Positions 34,690 through 42,530 of a stretch of DNA of 64,000 bases are shown here, one piece after another; position 1 is the stretch's first letter; each line of letters starts with the position of its first letter. The position numbers were made by a program, and so were the translations under genes. The DNA is from Methylocella silvestris. Its GTDB lineage: Bacteria > Pseudomonadota > Alphaproteobacteria > Rhizobiales > Beijerinckiaceae. Where the stretch lies: positions 1 to 64,000 of the forward strand of contig NZ_PDZR01000018.1 in NCBI RefSeq assembly GCF_002891535.1, given 5' to 3'. The notes under the pieces are model-generated. The model saw only the letters and a program-made list of their open reading frames with translations, did no database searches and was not told where the DNA came from.

Positions 34690-37600
34690 ATGGCCAACAA
34701 AATGCTCATCGACGCCTCCCACCCGGAGGAGACCCGCGTCGTCGTCCTTCGCGGCAACCGCGTCGAGGAATTTGACTTCGAATCCGCAAGCAAGAAGCAG
34801 CTTCGCGGAAATATCTATCTTGCCAAGGTCACGCGGGTCGAGCCCTCGCTGCAGGCCGCCTTCATCGATTACGGCGGCAACCGGCACGGTTTTCTCGCCT
34901 TTTCGGAAATCCATCCGGATTATTATCAGATACCTGTCGTCGACCGGCAGGCGCTGATCGAGGAAGAGGCGCGCGCGCAGCAGCGCGAGGCCGATGACGA
35001 AGAGGCAAGCCCGCGGCGCAGCCGCCGTCATCGCCGCGGCGACCGCAACGGCGGCGACCGTAACGGCGATCGCAATGGCAAGCGCGCCGAAAAGCGCTCC
35101 GGCGACGCCGAGACGCTGTCCGAACCCTATGAGGCGGCGTCCGAGGAGACGCAGCGTTTCGACGCCCCGCAGGATGACGCCGGAAGCCTGAACCGGAACG
35201 AAGAACACGGCGAGGATCCGGCCAGAGAGCGTTTCGAGATCGAGGCGGACCGCCGCGCCGACGATGCGGCCGGCGAAGCTTTGGCGCCTTTTGAAGCCGT
35301 CTCGGAAAGCGCCGAACGCGATTTCGAAGATGAGCGGCCAGCCGCCGCCTTCGCCGCCGCGCCCGACGCCTATCGGTCAGGCGAGGAAGCGTTTTCGCCG
35401 TCCGGCGAGGATGCGCGACAGGACGCTGATGAATCGGCCGTCTATGAAGAGCAGCCGGCTCTGCTTTTTGAGACCGGCGCGGCTGCGCCCTATGCAGAAG
35501 CCGCCAGCGTGTCTCCTGACGAGGCCGATGAGGCCATGTCCAGCCAGGGCTCTGTCGTCGAGGCGCGCCATTCGCCAGAGTCCGATGAGGACGCCGAGGA
35601 TGAGGAAGAGCAAGTCGAGCAGCTCGGCGGCGACGCCATGGAGGAAGTTCCGGTCCGGCCCCAGCGCTATCGCCGGCAATATAAAATCCAGGAAGTCATC
35701 AAGCGCCGCCAGGTGCTTCTGGTGCAGGTCGTCAAGGAAGAGCGCGGCAACAAGGGCGCGGCGCTGACGACCTATCTTTCGCTCGCCGGCCGCTATTCCG
35801 TCCTTATGCCCAATACGGCGCGCGGCGGCGGCATCTCCCGCAAGATCACCGATTCGACCGACCGCCAGCGGCTGAAATCCATCGCCCAGGAACTCGAAGT
35901 GCCGGAAGGCATGGGGGTGATCCTGCGCACCGCCGGCGCCAGCCGCACCAAGCCCGAAGTCAAGCGCGACTTCGAATATCTCCTGCGCATGTGGGAGACG
36001 GTGCGGGAGACGACGCTGAAATCCTCCGCCCCGACCCTCGTCTATGAGGAAGGCTCGCTGATCAAGCGCGCCATTCGCGATCTCTTCAATAAGGACATCG
36101 ACGATATCGTCGTCGCCGGCGACAAAGGTTATCGCGAGGCGCGTGATTTCATGCGGCTCCTCATGCCGAGCCATGTGAATAGCGTTCAGCCTTATCGCGA
36201 CGCCCAGCCGATCTTCTCGAAATCCGACGTCGAGACGCAGCTCGACGCCATGTTCCTCAATCAGGTCACGCTGAAATCGGGCGGCTATATCGTCATCAAC
36301 CAGACCGAGGCGCTCGTTGCGATCGACGTCAATTCGGGACGTTCGACCCGCGAGCACAATATCGAGGACACCGCCCTTCGCACCAACCTCGAGGCCGCCG
36401 ATGAAGTGGCGCGGCAGCTCCGCCTGCGCGATCTCGCCGGGCTGATCGTCGTCGACTTCATCGACATGGAGGAAGGCCGCAACAATCGCGCCGTCGAGCG
36501 CCGGTTGAAGGACGCGCTGAAAAACGATCGCGCGCGCATCCAGGTCGGCCGCATCTCGCATTTCGGCCTTCTTGAAATGTCCCGCCAGCGCATCCGCACC
36601 GGCGTGCTCGAAGGCTCCACCGAACTCTGCCCGCATTGTTCGGGTTCTGGCATCCTTCGCTCGACCGCCTCGATCGCGCTGCATGTGCTTCGCGTCGCCG
36701 AGGACGCGCTGCTCAAGAGCGCCAGCCACGATCTGATCATCCGCACGCGGTCGGCGGTCGCGTTGTATATTCTCAACGAAAAACGCGCGCACCTGCGCGA
36801 GCTTGAGCGCCGCTTCGGCGTCGCCGTCAGCATTGATGTGGACGACAGCCTGATCGGCTCGGTCTATCACGCCATGGAGCGCGGCGAGCCTGCCTCTGGC
36901 GGGCATGAGCCGATCGAACCCGCGGCGCGCGAGCCCGCGCTGATCGCGGCGCGCGACTTCCCCGAAGACACGACGTCCGGCTTTACGCCAGATGATGAGG
37001 TTGCCGAAGGCTCTGCCGAGGATGGCGACGAGGATCAGGAGTCGGGCGACGCCAATGTGCGCGCGGACGGCGAGAGTGAAGGCGACGCCGAGAACAGGCG
37101 CAAGCGCCGTCGCCGGCGTCGGCGCGGACGCGGCGATCGTGAAGGTTCCGGCATCGCGGCCAATGCGCCGCAGCCGTCGGACGACGCGCTTGCCGTCATC
37201 GCTCAATATGGCGGTCTGCCGGGCGCCATGCCCAGCGTCGACGTCATGGCCGAGGCTTTTGAAAATGCCGAATATTCGCCTTCCGAAGTGACCGCGGAGG
37301 CGGAGCCAGCGATAGAGGCGGATGAATCAGGCGAGGTCTCACAGACGCCGCCGGAACAGGAAGCGGCTCCCGCCAAGCCTGCGCGTCGCCCGCGCCGCGC
37401 CCGTTCGCGCGAGGCCGCGCCGGAAGAGGCCGAGAACGCGGAGCCCGCGCAGGAACTCGCCTCGGTTGACGCCGCCCCAGGCGGCGGCGAAAGCGGCGAA
37501 CACGAAGCAGACGCCGCGCAGCCAGCCCGGCGCTCGCGCAGAACGCCACGCGCCCGCGCGCCGCGTCGCGCGGCATCCGAATTGCCCGCGCCCGCGAGCG

Positions 37601-37866
37601 AGGCGGAAGCAGCGACTCTCGACCTGCAGGAAGCCGCCGCAGAACCCTCCGCCCTGTCCGAGCCGACGCTGCCTTTCGAGCCGGCTGCCCCGTCAGGCTC
37701 GGAGCCGACGGAGACAGCCGCAATGACGCCAGCCGAAGCGGAAGCTGCCGCCTCCCCGGTCAGCTCGGAGCAACAGGAACCCGCGCCCGCATCCAACCCG
37801 CCGGAGTCGGATCGGCCGAAACGATCCGGCTGGTGGCAACGCGCCAAAGCCACGCTCGGCCGATAA
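34690..37866 (+). CDS. rne: Ribonuclease E
   Basis: 1058 residues from the ATG at 34690 (MANKMLIDASHPEETRVVV). RNase E is the main endonuclease of mRNA decay and rRNA/tRNA processing, acting as a tetramer and degradosome scaffold. The S1 domain begins RGNIYLAKVTRVEPSLQAAFIDYG and is interrupted by an acidic, low-complexity insert of about 220 residues (residues 100-320), resuming at KIQEVIKRRQVLLVQVVKEE. The catalytic DNase-I-like part has VAIDVNSGRSTRE and LIVVDFIDMEEGRNNR with the Mg-binding aspartates, and the Zn-link is CPHCSGSG. The last 350 residues are disordered, with RRKRRRRRRRG and Ala/Pro/Glu-rich tracts, as in a degradosome scaffold. Confidence 0.96.
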   Translation: MANKMLIDASHPEETRVVVLRGNRVEEFDFESASKKQLRGNIYLAKVTRVEPSLQAAFIDYGGNRHGFLAFSEIHPDYYQIPVVDRQALIEEEARAQQREADDEEASPRRSRRHRRGDRNGGDRNGDRNGKRAEKRSGDAETLSEPYEAASEETQRFDAPQDDAGSLNRNEEHGEDPARERFEIEADRRADDAAGEALAPFEAVSESAERDFEDERPAAAFAAAPDAYRSGEEAFSPSGEDARQDADESAVYEEQPALLFETGAAAPYAEAASVSPDEADEAMSSQGSVVEARHSPESDEDAEDEEEQVEQLGGDAMEEVPVRPQRYRRQYKIQEVIKRRQVLLVQVVKEERGNKGAALTTYLSLAGRYSVLMPNTARGGGISRKITDSTDRQRLKSIAQELEVPEGMGVILRTAGASRTKPEVKRDFEYLLRMWETVRETTLKSSAPTLVYEEGSLIKRAIRDLFNKDIDDIVVAGDKGYREARDFMRLLMPSHVNSVQPYRDAQPIFSKSDVETQLDAMFLNQVTLKSGGYIVINQTEALVAIDVNSGRSTREHNIEDTALRTNLEAADEVARQLRLRDLAGLIVVDFIDMEEGRNNRAVERRLKDALKNDRARIQVGRISHFGLLEMSRQRIRTGVLEGSTELCPHCSGSGILRSTASIALHVLRVAEDALLKSASHDLIIRTRSAVALYILNEKRAHLRELERRFGVAVSIDVDDSLIGSVYHAMERGEPASGGHEPIEPAAREPALIAARDFPEDTTSGFTPDDEVAEGSAEDGDEDQESGDANVRADGESEGDAENRRKRRRRRRRGRGDREGSGIAANAPQPSDDALAVIAQYGGLPGAMPSVDVMAEAFENAEYSPSEVTAEAEPAIEADESGEVSQTPPEQEAAPAKPARRPRRARSREAAPEEAENAEPAQELASVDAAPGGGESGEHEADAAQPARRSRRTPRARAPRRAASELPAPASEAEAATLDLQEAAAEPSALSEPTLPFEPAAPSGSEPTETAAMTPAEAEAAASPVSSEQQEPAPASNPPESDRPKRSGWWQRAKATLGR

Positions 37867-37939
37867 GCGTCATCGGCCGACGCGCCTGCAAGCGCGTGCG
37901 GCATGGCGCGCCTCGGCGAATTCAAGTAGGAGATCGGGA

Positions 37940-37973
37940 GGCGTCGGACATCCGACTTGAAAGGTCTGACGCC
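37940..37973 (+). terminator. Hairpin downstream of rne
   Basis: GGCGTCGGAC (37940-37949) pairs imperfectly with GTCTGACGCC (37964-37973), about 75 bases after the rne stop. There is no T-tract, so it may only protect the 3' end or be a processing site rather than a true rho-independent terminator. Confidence 0.3.
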
Positions 37974-38110
37974 CCGCCTCCGGAGCGGCGCCATCTTTGC
38001 GCCGCTCTCCTTCCTGCGACTGGAAACCGCGCGGCGCCCGCCGCAACTTGTCATTGGTCATCACGCGATCTGGTTCGAGCTAGGGCCGTCGCGCTTCAGG
38101 AGCCGCCTGC

Positions 38111-38893
38111 ATGTTTCAGCGAAGCCTCGCGCTTTTCGGCCGCGCCGCGGTCATCGTCACCGCCCTCGCCGCATTTTCGCGGTCGCCACTGCGCGCGGAT
38201 GAATTTTCGGCTCCGCAGAAGGCGGAAATCGAATCGATCATAAAATCCTATTTGGTGAGCAATCCGGAGATCCTGCGCGACGTCGCAGCCGCGCTCGAGG
38301 CAAAGGAAAAGCTCGAAGAGAGCAAAATCCGCGAGCAAGTGCTTTCCGACAAGGACAACCCGCTCCACAATGACGCCAGCCAGGCCGTCATCGGCAATCC
38401 GCAAGGCGCCGTCACGCTGGTCGAATTTTTCGATTACAATTGCGGCTATTGCAAACGCGCGCTCGGCGATCTCGCCAGGCTGATGAAGGACAATCCCGAT
38501 CTGCGCGTGGTCCTGCGCGACCTGCCGATCCTTCGCCAGGAATCGGTCGACGCCGCCAAGGTTGCGAACGCCGCCTCGATCCAGCTCAAGGGTCAGAAAC
38601 TCTGGGAGTTCCACCAAAAGCTGCTGGCGACGCGCGCGACCGTCGGCAAGGGTGAGGCCGTCGGCGCCGCCAAGGATGCTGGCGCGGATCTCGACAAACT
38701 GGCCAAAGACGCCGCGAGCCCTGAAGTCACCGCGGCGATCGAGCAATCGATGGAGCTTGCAAAGAAACTCAACATCACAGGAACGCCAAGTTACGTGATT
38801 GGCGATGAGGTCGTCGTTGGCGCGGTCGGCTATCCGGATCTGCAAAGCAAGATCGCCGCCGTCCGCAAATGCGGCAAGGCGGTCTGCTCTTAA
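38111..38893 (+). CDS. DsbA family periplasmic thiol:disulfide oxidoreductase
   Basis: 260 residues. A signal peptide (MFQRSLALFGRAAVIVTALAAFSR) ends near residue 29. An N-terminal helical stretch (EIESIIKSYLVSNPEILRDVAAALEAKEK), typical of the Com1/DsbA-like and ScsC-like group, precedes the thioredoxin fold. The active site is CGYC (Cys111, Cys114) in VEFFDYNCGYCKRAL, and the cis-proline loop is ITGTPSYVIG near residue 221. It forms or rearranges disulfides in the periplasm. No dsbB is adjacent. The N-terminal helices suggest oligomerisation, and therefore possibly isomerase rather than oxidase activity; that is inference. Confidence 0.88.
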   Translation: MFQRSLALFGRAAVIVTALAAFSRSPLRADEFSAPQKAEIESIIKSYLVSNPEILRDVAAALEAKEKLEESKIREQVLSDKDNPLHNDASQAVIGNPQGAVTLVEFFDYNCGYCKRALGDLARLMKDNPDLRVVLRDLPILRQESVDAAKVANAASIQLKGQKLWEFHQKLLATRATVGKGEAVGAAKDAGADLDKLAKDAASPEVTAAIEQSMELAKKLNITGTPSYVIGDEVVVGAVGYPDLQSKIAAVRKCGKAVCS

Positions 38894-38906
38894 GCCGAAA
38901 TGGCGA

Positions 38907-40238
38907 TCAACGTTCGCTGAGGCTCATCATCAGGCCGCCCTTCGGCCGCAGCGTCACCAGCGCCTCGGGTTGGACGTCGGCCGACAGGGGCTCAAGCCTG
39001 AAACGGGCGGCGATCGCCGTCACCGCATTCGCCAGCTCCGCCAGCGCGAAGAGCCCGCCGACGCAAACGCGGGGGCCGCCGCCAAAGGGCACATAGGCGA
39101 AACGAGGCCGCCGCACAGACCGCGCCGGCAGGAAGCGATCCGGGTCGAAACGCTCCGGATCGGTCCAATAATCGCGATGGCGATGCAGCGTGTAGGGGCA
39201 AACCATGAGGTTTGAATCCTTGCCGACAAAATGATCGCCCAGCATATCGTCGGCTATGGCGTGGCGGCTAAAGCTCCAGATCGGCGGATAGAGGCGCAGC
39301 GCTTCCTGGGCCGCGCGCTTGATAAAATTCTGCTCTGGCAGATTGGCGGCGCGCCCTTGCGCCGCATCGGCTTCCCCCTCAACACGCGCCCGGCTTTCCG
39401 GGTTTTGCGCGAGCAGGAGCCACAGCCATGTCAATGCTGTGGCGGTCGTCTCGTGGCCGGCGAGAAAGAGCGTCATCACCTCGTCACGGATCTGCCGCTC
39501 GTCGATTCCCTTGCCGGTTGCGGGATCGCGATAATCGAGCATCAGCGATAAGATCGCGCCAGGCACGGACGTTCGCCGATGCGACTCGATCAGGTCATAG
39601 ATCAGCCTATCGAGACGTTGCCGCGCGCCCTGATAGGCGAGATTGCCGGAGGTTGGAAGAAGTTCGGCAAGTTTTGCGGGAACGATGCTCCAGAAGCGGC
39701 CGGCGATCTGGTCCTGCAACAGGTTGATGTCGCGCCGGACGTCGAGCGTTGCGCCGGCGGTCGAATCTCCAAACAGCGCGCCGACGATGACCTCGATCGA
39801 CAATGCGCTCATTTCCGCCGCCACATCCACCGGCGTCTGAAGCCGAGCGGCTGCCTCCCAGCGCTGGCAGAGCCGGGCCAGCGCCTTTTCCTCGAAGATC
39901 GCGTAAGCGCGAAGCCGGGCGTAGAGAAAAGCCGGCTGGATGATGCTGCGCTGCACGCGCCAAAGCTCGCCCTCGGAGGTCAGAAGCCCGTGGCCCAGCA
40001 CAGGCTTCAACATAGCGTGAAAACGCGTTCGTCCGTAATTGGCGCTGTTGGTCTGGAGCACGCGTGCGACGTTATCGGCGCTGTTCAAGAGGAGCAGCGA
40101 AAACAATGGGCTCTTTAGTTCAACGAGGTCCCCATAGGCGCATGCCTCGCGCACGGTTTTCAACACATTGCGCCGCAAGTCTGGAAGAACGCCGAGCAGC
40201 GGCCAGCCGCGCGGACCTCGGCGCGTGTTCGTCTTCAA
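38907..40238 (-). CDS. Cytochrome P450 (eukaryote-like E-class)
   Basis: 443 residues. All core motifs are present: the I-helix oxygen-activation motif LFLAGHETTATALTW, the K-helix EALRLYPP (ExxR), the PERFDPDRF meander and the haem loop YVPFGGGPRVCVGG with axial Cys392. There is no membrane anchor, so it is soluble. The PERF-motif and overall style resemble the E-class (CYP4/CYP102-like) fatty-acid or terpenoid hydroxylases rather than P450cam types. No ferredoxin or reductase gene is nearby, so electron donors must be encoded elsewhere. It converges with the DsbA-like gene (13 bases between stops). Confidence 0.93.
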   Translation of the reverse strand: MKTNTRRGPRGWPLLGVLPDLRRNVLKTVREACAYGDLVELKSPLFSLLLLNSADNVARVLQTNSANYGRTRFHAMLKPVLGHGLLTSEGELWRVQRSIIQPAFLYARLRAYAIFEEKALARLCQRWEAAARLQTPVDVAAEMSALSIEVIVGALFGDSTAGATLDVRRDINLLQDQIAGRFWSIVPAKLAELLPTSGNLAYQGARQRLDRLIYDLIESHRRTSVPGAILSLMLDYRDPATGKGIDERQIRDEVMTLFLAGHETTATALTWLWLLLAQNPESRARVEGEADAAQGRAANLPEQNFIKRAAQEALRLYPPIWSFSRHAIADDMLGDHFVGKDSNLMVCPYTLHRHRDYWTDPERFDPDRFLPARSVRRPRFAYVPFGGGPRVCVGGLFALAELANAVTAIAARFRLEPLSADVQPEALVTLRPKGGLMMSLSER

Positions 40239-40600
40239 CGAAGCGGTCTCTGTGTCATGGCCCCTTAGGCGTATTCGGTAAGGATTCCGCAGGCGCTTCC
40301 GTTCGCAACATTCGCGCTTTTTTGCGTCTCTACGATTTGCAATATTATAGTTTACAAGCGACCACCGATAGGTTTTTCAACCACCAGCGGCTCTTGCAGA
40401 AGGGTAAACGCCTTCCTTGCCGCCGCTGAGACCAGCGCGCTCGCAGTTTAAGTTCGATAGTCAAGAGCCTGCGTCGAGGATTTATCCGTCTCGCCGCCGA
40501 CGTGCACAGTGCGGACCGCCATGCGGAACCGGCCTGTTGAACGCCCACCACAAAAACCAGCAGCCGAATGTGGAAGTGGCGGCGAAAGGGCGGATCCCAC
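40239..40600. other. Gene-free stretch between P450 start and tRNA-Trp
   Basis: No credible gene in about 360 bases. I looked specifically for secE and nusG, which follow tRNA-Trp in many alphaproteobacteria, on the minus strand and found neither. The P450 promoter should be here; AATATTATAGTTTAC around 40340 is unusually A+T-rich but cannot be resolved into a -35/-10 pair with confidence. Confidence 0.4.
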
Positions 40601-40678
40601 TGGCAGGAGAGGAGGGACTCGAACCCCCAACCCCCGGTTTTGGAGACCGGTGCTCTAACCAAATTGAGCTACACTCCT
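40601..40678 (-). tRNA. tRNA-Trp (anticodon CCA)
   Basis: On the minus strand the gene reads AGGAGTG...CTCTCCTG-CCA, 78 bases with the CCA end encoded. D arm GCTC-AATTTGGTTA-GAGC, anticodon arm CCGGT-CTCCAAA-ACCGG giving CCA, T arm GGGGG-TTCGAGT-CCCTC. The acceptor stem has one mismatch, U6 opposite U67; other pairs are regular. Discriminator base G, as expected for bacterial tRNA-Trp. It stands alone rather than in front of secE-nusG. Confidence 0.95.
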
Positions 40679-40808
40679 ACGCAGGCCGCATTCCTAGCTT
40701 GAAGCCTCTGTGGAAATCAAGCTTTTGCATCGGTCAAGGCGAAGAACCGGCGTGACCGTGGAGGCCGGCCGGCGCCATCGCCCGCTGCATGACCCAAAGG
40801 CTGAACGA

Positions 40809-42245
40809 ATGACCGGATTTTCTCCCGATGAACCGGCGCAAGGATCTGCGCTTCTCGATCGATTCGGGACAATGCTAGGCGCCCGCCACATTCTGGCCAA
40901 CGCCGATGACATGGCGCCCTATCTCGTCGAACCGCGCGGCCTCTATCATGGCCGCGCGCTATGCGTGCTGCGCCCGGGTTCGACGGAAGAGGTCGCCGCC
41001 GTCCTCACACTTTGCAACGAGACGCGAACGCCTGTCGTGCCGCAGGGGGGCAACACCGGCCTCGTCGGCGGCCAGACCCCGGACGCGTCCGGCCGGGCGA
41101 TCGTGATCTCGCTCGAGCGCATGCGCGCCCTGCGCGGAATCGATCTTGCCTCCAACGCCATGACCGTGGAAGCGGGAATGATCCTCGCCGCCGCCCAGGC
41201 CGAGGCCGAGCGCGCGGGCCGGCTTTTCCCGCTGTCGCTTGCCTCCGAAGGCTCCTGCACCATCGGCGGCAATCTGGCCGCCAACGCCGGCGGAACAAGC
41301 GTCATCGCCTATGGCAATGCGCGCGACCTGACCCTCGGCGTCGAAGCTGTGCTCGCGGACGGACGCATCTATCGCGGTCTCTCGAAGCTCAAGAAAGACA
41401 ACACCGGCTATGATCTGAAAGATCTCTTCATCGGCTCGGAGGGCACGCTCGGAATCATAACCGCGGCGGTCCTGAAGCTGTTTCCAAGGCCCGCGGCGGT
41501 GGCGACCGCGTTCATCGCCCTGCCCTCGCCCGCCGCGGCTTTGGCTCTGCTGGATCTCGCCCGCGAGAAATGCGGCGGCCAGATCACCGCTTTCGAGCTC
41601 ACGCCGCGCATCGGCCTTGAATTCGTCCTCGCCCACTGCGCGCGGACGCGCGATCCCCTCCCGCACGCCGCGCCCTGGTATGCTTTGCTCGAACTCAGCT
41701 CGCAAAGTCCTGACGGGCTCGACGAGCGTCTCCTGCAGCTGCTGGAGCACGCGGCCGATCGCGGCCTCATCTGCGACGCCGCGGTTGCGGCGTCGCTCGA
41801 CCAGCGCAAGACGTTCTGGCGCCTGCGTGACGAACTGTCCGACGCGCAGCGCCATGAGGGCGGATCGATCAAACATGACGTCAGCGTCCCGGTCGCCGAT
41901 ATCGCGCGGTTTCTCACTGAGGTCGAAGCGGCGCTCGCCGCCGCCGCACCGGGCGCTCGGCTCGTCGCCTTCGGTCATCTTGGCGACGGCAACATCCACT
42001 GCAATGTCTCTCAGCCGATCGGCGCCGATCGAGCGGCCTTCCTCGATCGCTGGGACGAGATCAACGCCATCGTGCATGGAATCGTCGCGCGCTACGGCGG
42101 CTCGATCTCCGCCGAGCATGGTATCGGCCAATTGAAACGCGATCTCTTACCCAGCGTAAAAGACCCCGTCGCGCTCGAGCTGATGCGCGCCTTGAAAGCG
42201 ACGCTGGACCCGCATGGAATTCTCAATCCGGGCAAAGTGATTTGA
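40809..42245 (+). CDS. FAD-binding oxidoreductase, D-2-hydroxyglutarate/D-lactate dehydrogenase-like
   Basis: 478 residues from the ATG at 40809; the open frame to 40710 adds a non-conserved segment. An FAD_binding_4 (PCMH) domain holds RTPVVPQGGNTGLVGGQ, SLASEGSCTIGGNLAANAGGT and GSEGTLGIITAAVLKLFP. An FAD-oxidase_C domain follows with VAFGHLGDGNIHCN (metal/substrate His pair) and ISAEHGIGQLKRDLLP. Enzymes of this family oxidise D-2-hydroxyacids such as D-2-hydroxyglutarate or D-lactate. Glycolate oxidase subunit GlcD is a close relative, but glcE/glcF are absent. It lies 130 bases after tRNA-Trp, on the opposite strand. Confidence 0.9.
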   Translation: MTGFSPDEPAQGSALLDRFGTMLGARHILANADDMAPYLVEPRGLYHGRALCVLRPGSTEEVAAVLTLCNETRTPVVPQGGNTGLVGGQTPDASGRAIVISLERMRALRGIDLASNAMTVEAGMILAAAQAEAERAGRLFPLSLASEGSCTIGGNLAANAGGTSVIAYGNARDLTLGVEAVLADGRIYRGLSKLKKDNTGYDLKDLFIGSEGTLGIITAAVLKLFPRPAAVATAFIALPSPAAALALLDLAREKCGGQITAFELTPRIGLEFVLAHCARTRDPLPHAAPWYALLELSSQSPDGLDERLLQLLEHAADRGLICDAAVAASLDQRKTFWRLRDELSDAQRHEGGSIKHDVSVPVADIARFLTEVEAALAAAAPGARLVAFGHLGDGNIHCNVSQPIGADRAAFLDRWDEINAIVHGIVARYGGSISAEHGIGQLKRDLLPSVKDPVALELMRALKATLDPHGILNPGKVI

Positions 42246-42470
42246 CCCGCCTGCCCGGTCGCCAGCGCGAACCGGACGATCGCGGCGATCCCGCCGCTGT
42301 TCGTCAAAGAGGAAAAGGCGAGAGCTTTGGCTTGGTATGAAAGGGCTTCCGTCTCGGGATGATCGCGCCAGGCGGGCCGCGCAAGCCGGTTTGATCGCCT
42401 CTTTCCGGGCTTTCGCGCCGTTCAGCGCTTTCGTCCGGCCGGGCAAAGCAGGCCCTTTAATCAGAAAAGC

Positions 42471-42500
42471 AAAAGGCCCGGCAGGAGAGCCGGGCCTTTC
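42471..42500 (-). terminator. Rho-independent terminator of the porin gene
   Basis: AAAGGCCCGGC (42472-42482) and GCCGGGCCTTT (42489-42499) form an 11-bp stem with a six-base loop. On the minus strand the hairpin is followed by TTTTGCTTTTCT, so it ends porin transcription about 30 bases after the stop codon. Confidence 0.88.
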
Positions 42501-42530
42501 CTTCGATGGGTTTGCGAAATCGCCAGGCGA

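Noticed and set aside
34257-34775. Small gene upstream of and overlapping rne
   Set aside because: No ribosome binding site, no recognisable sequence, and it runs 85 bases into rne.
35377-37206. 609-codon open frame opposite rne
   Set aside because: Shadow of rne; no domain or start signal.
40345-40662. Possible secE-like or other protein next to tRNA-Trp
   Set aside because: The frame reads through the tRNA and lacks a membrane segment of SecE type.
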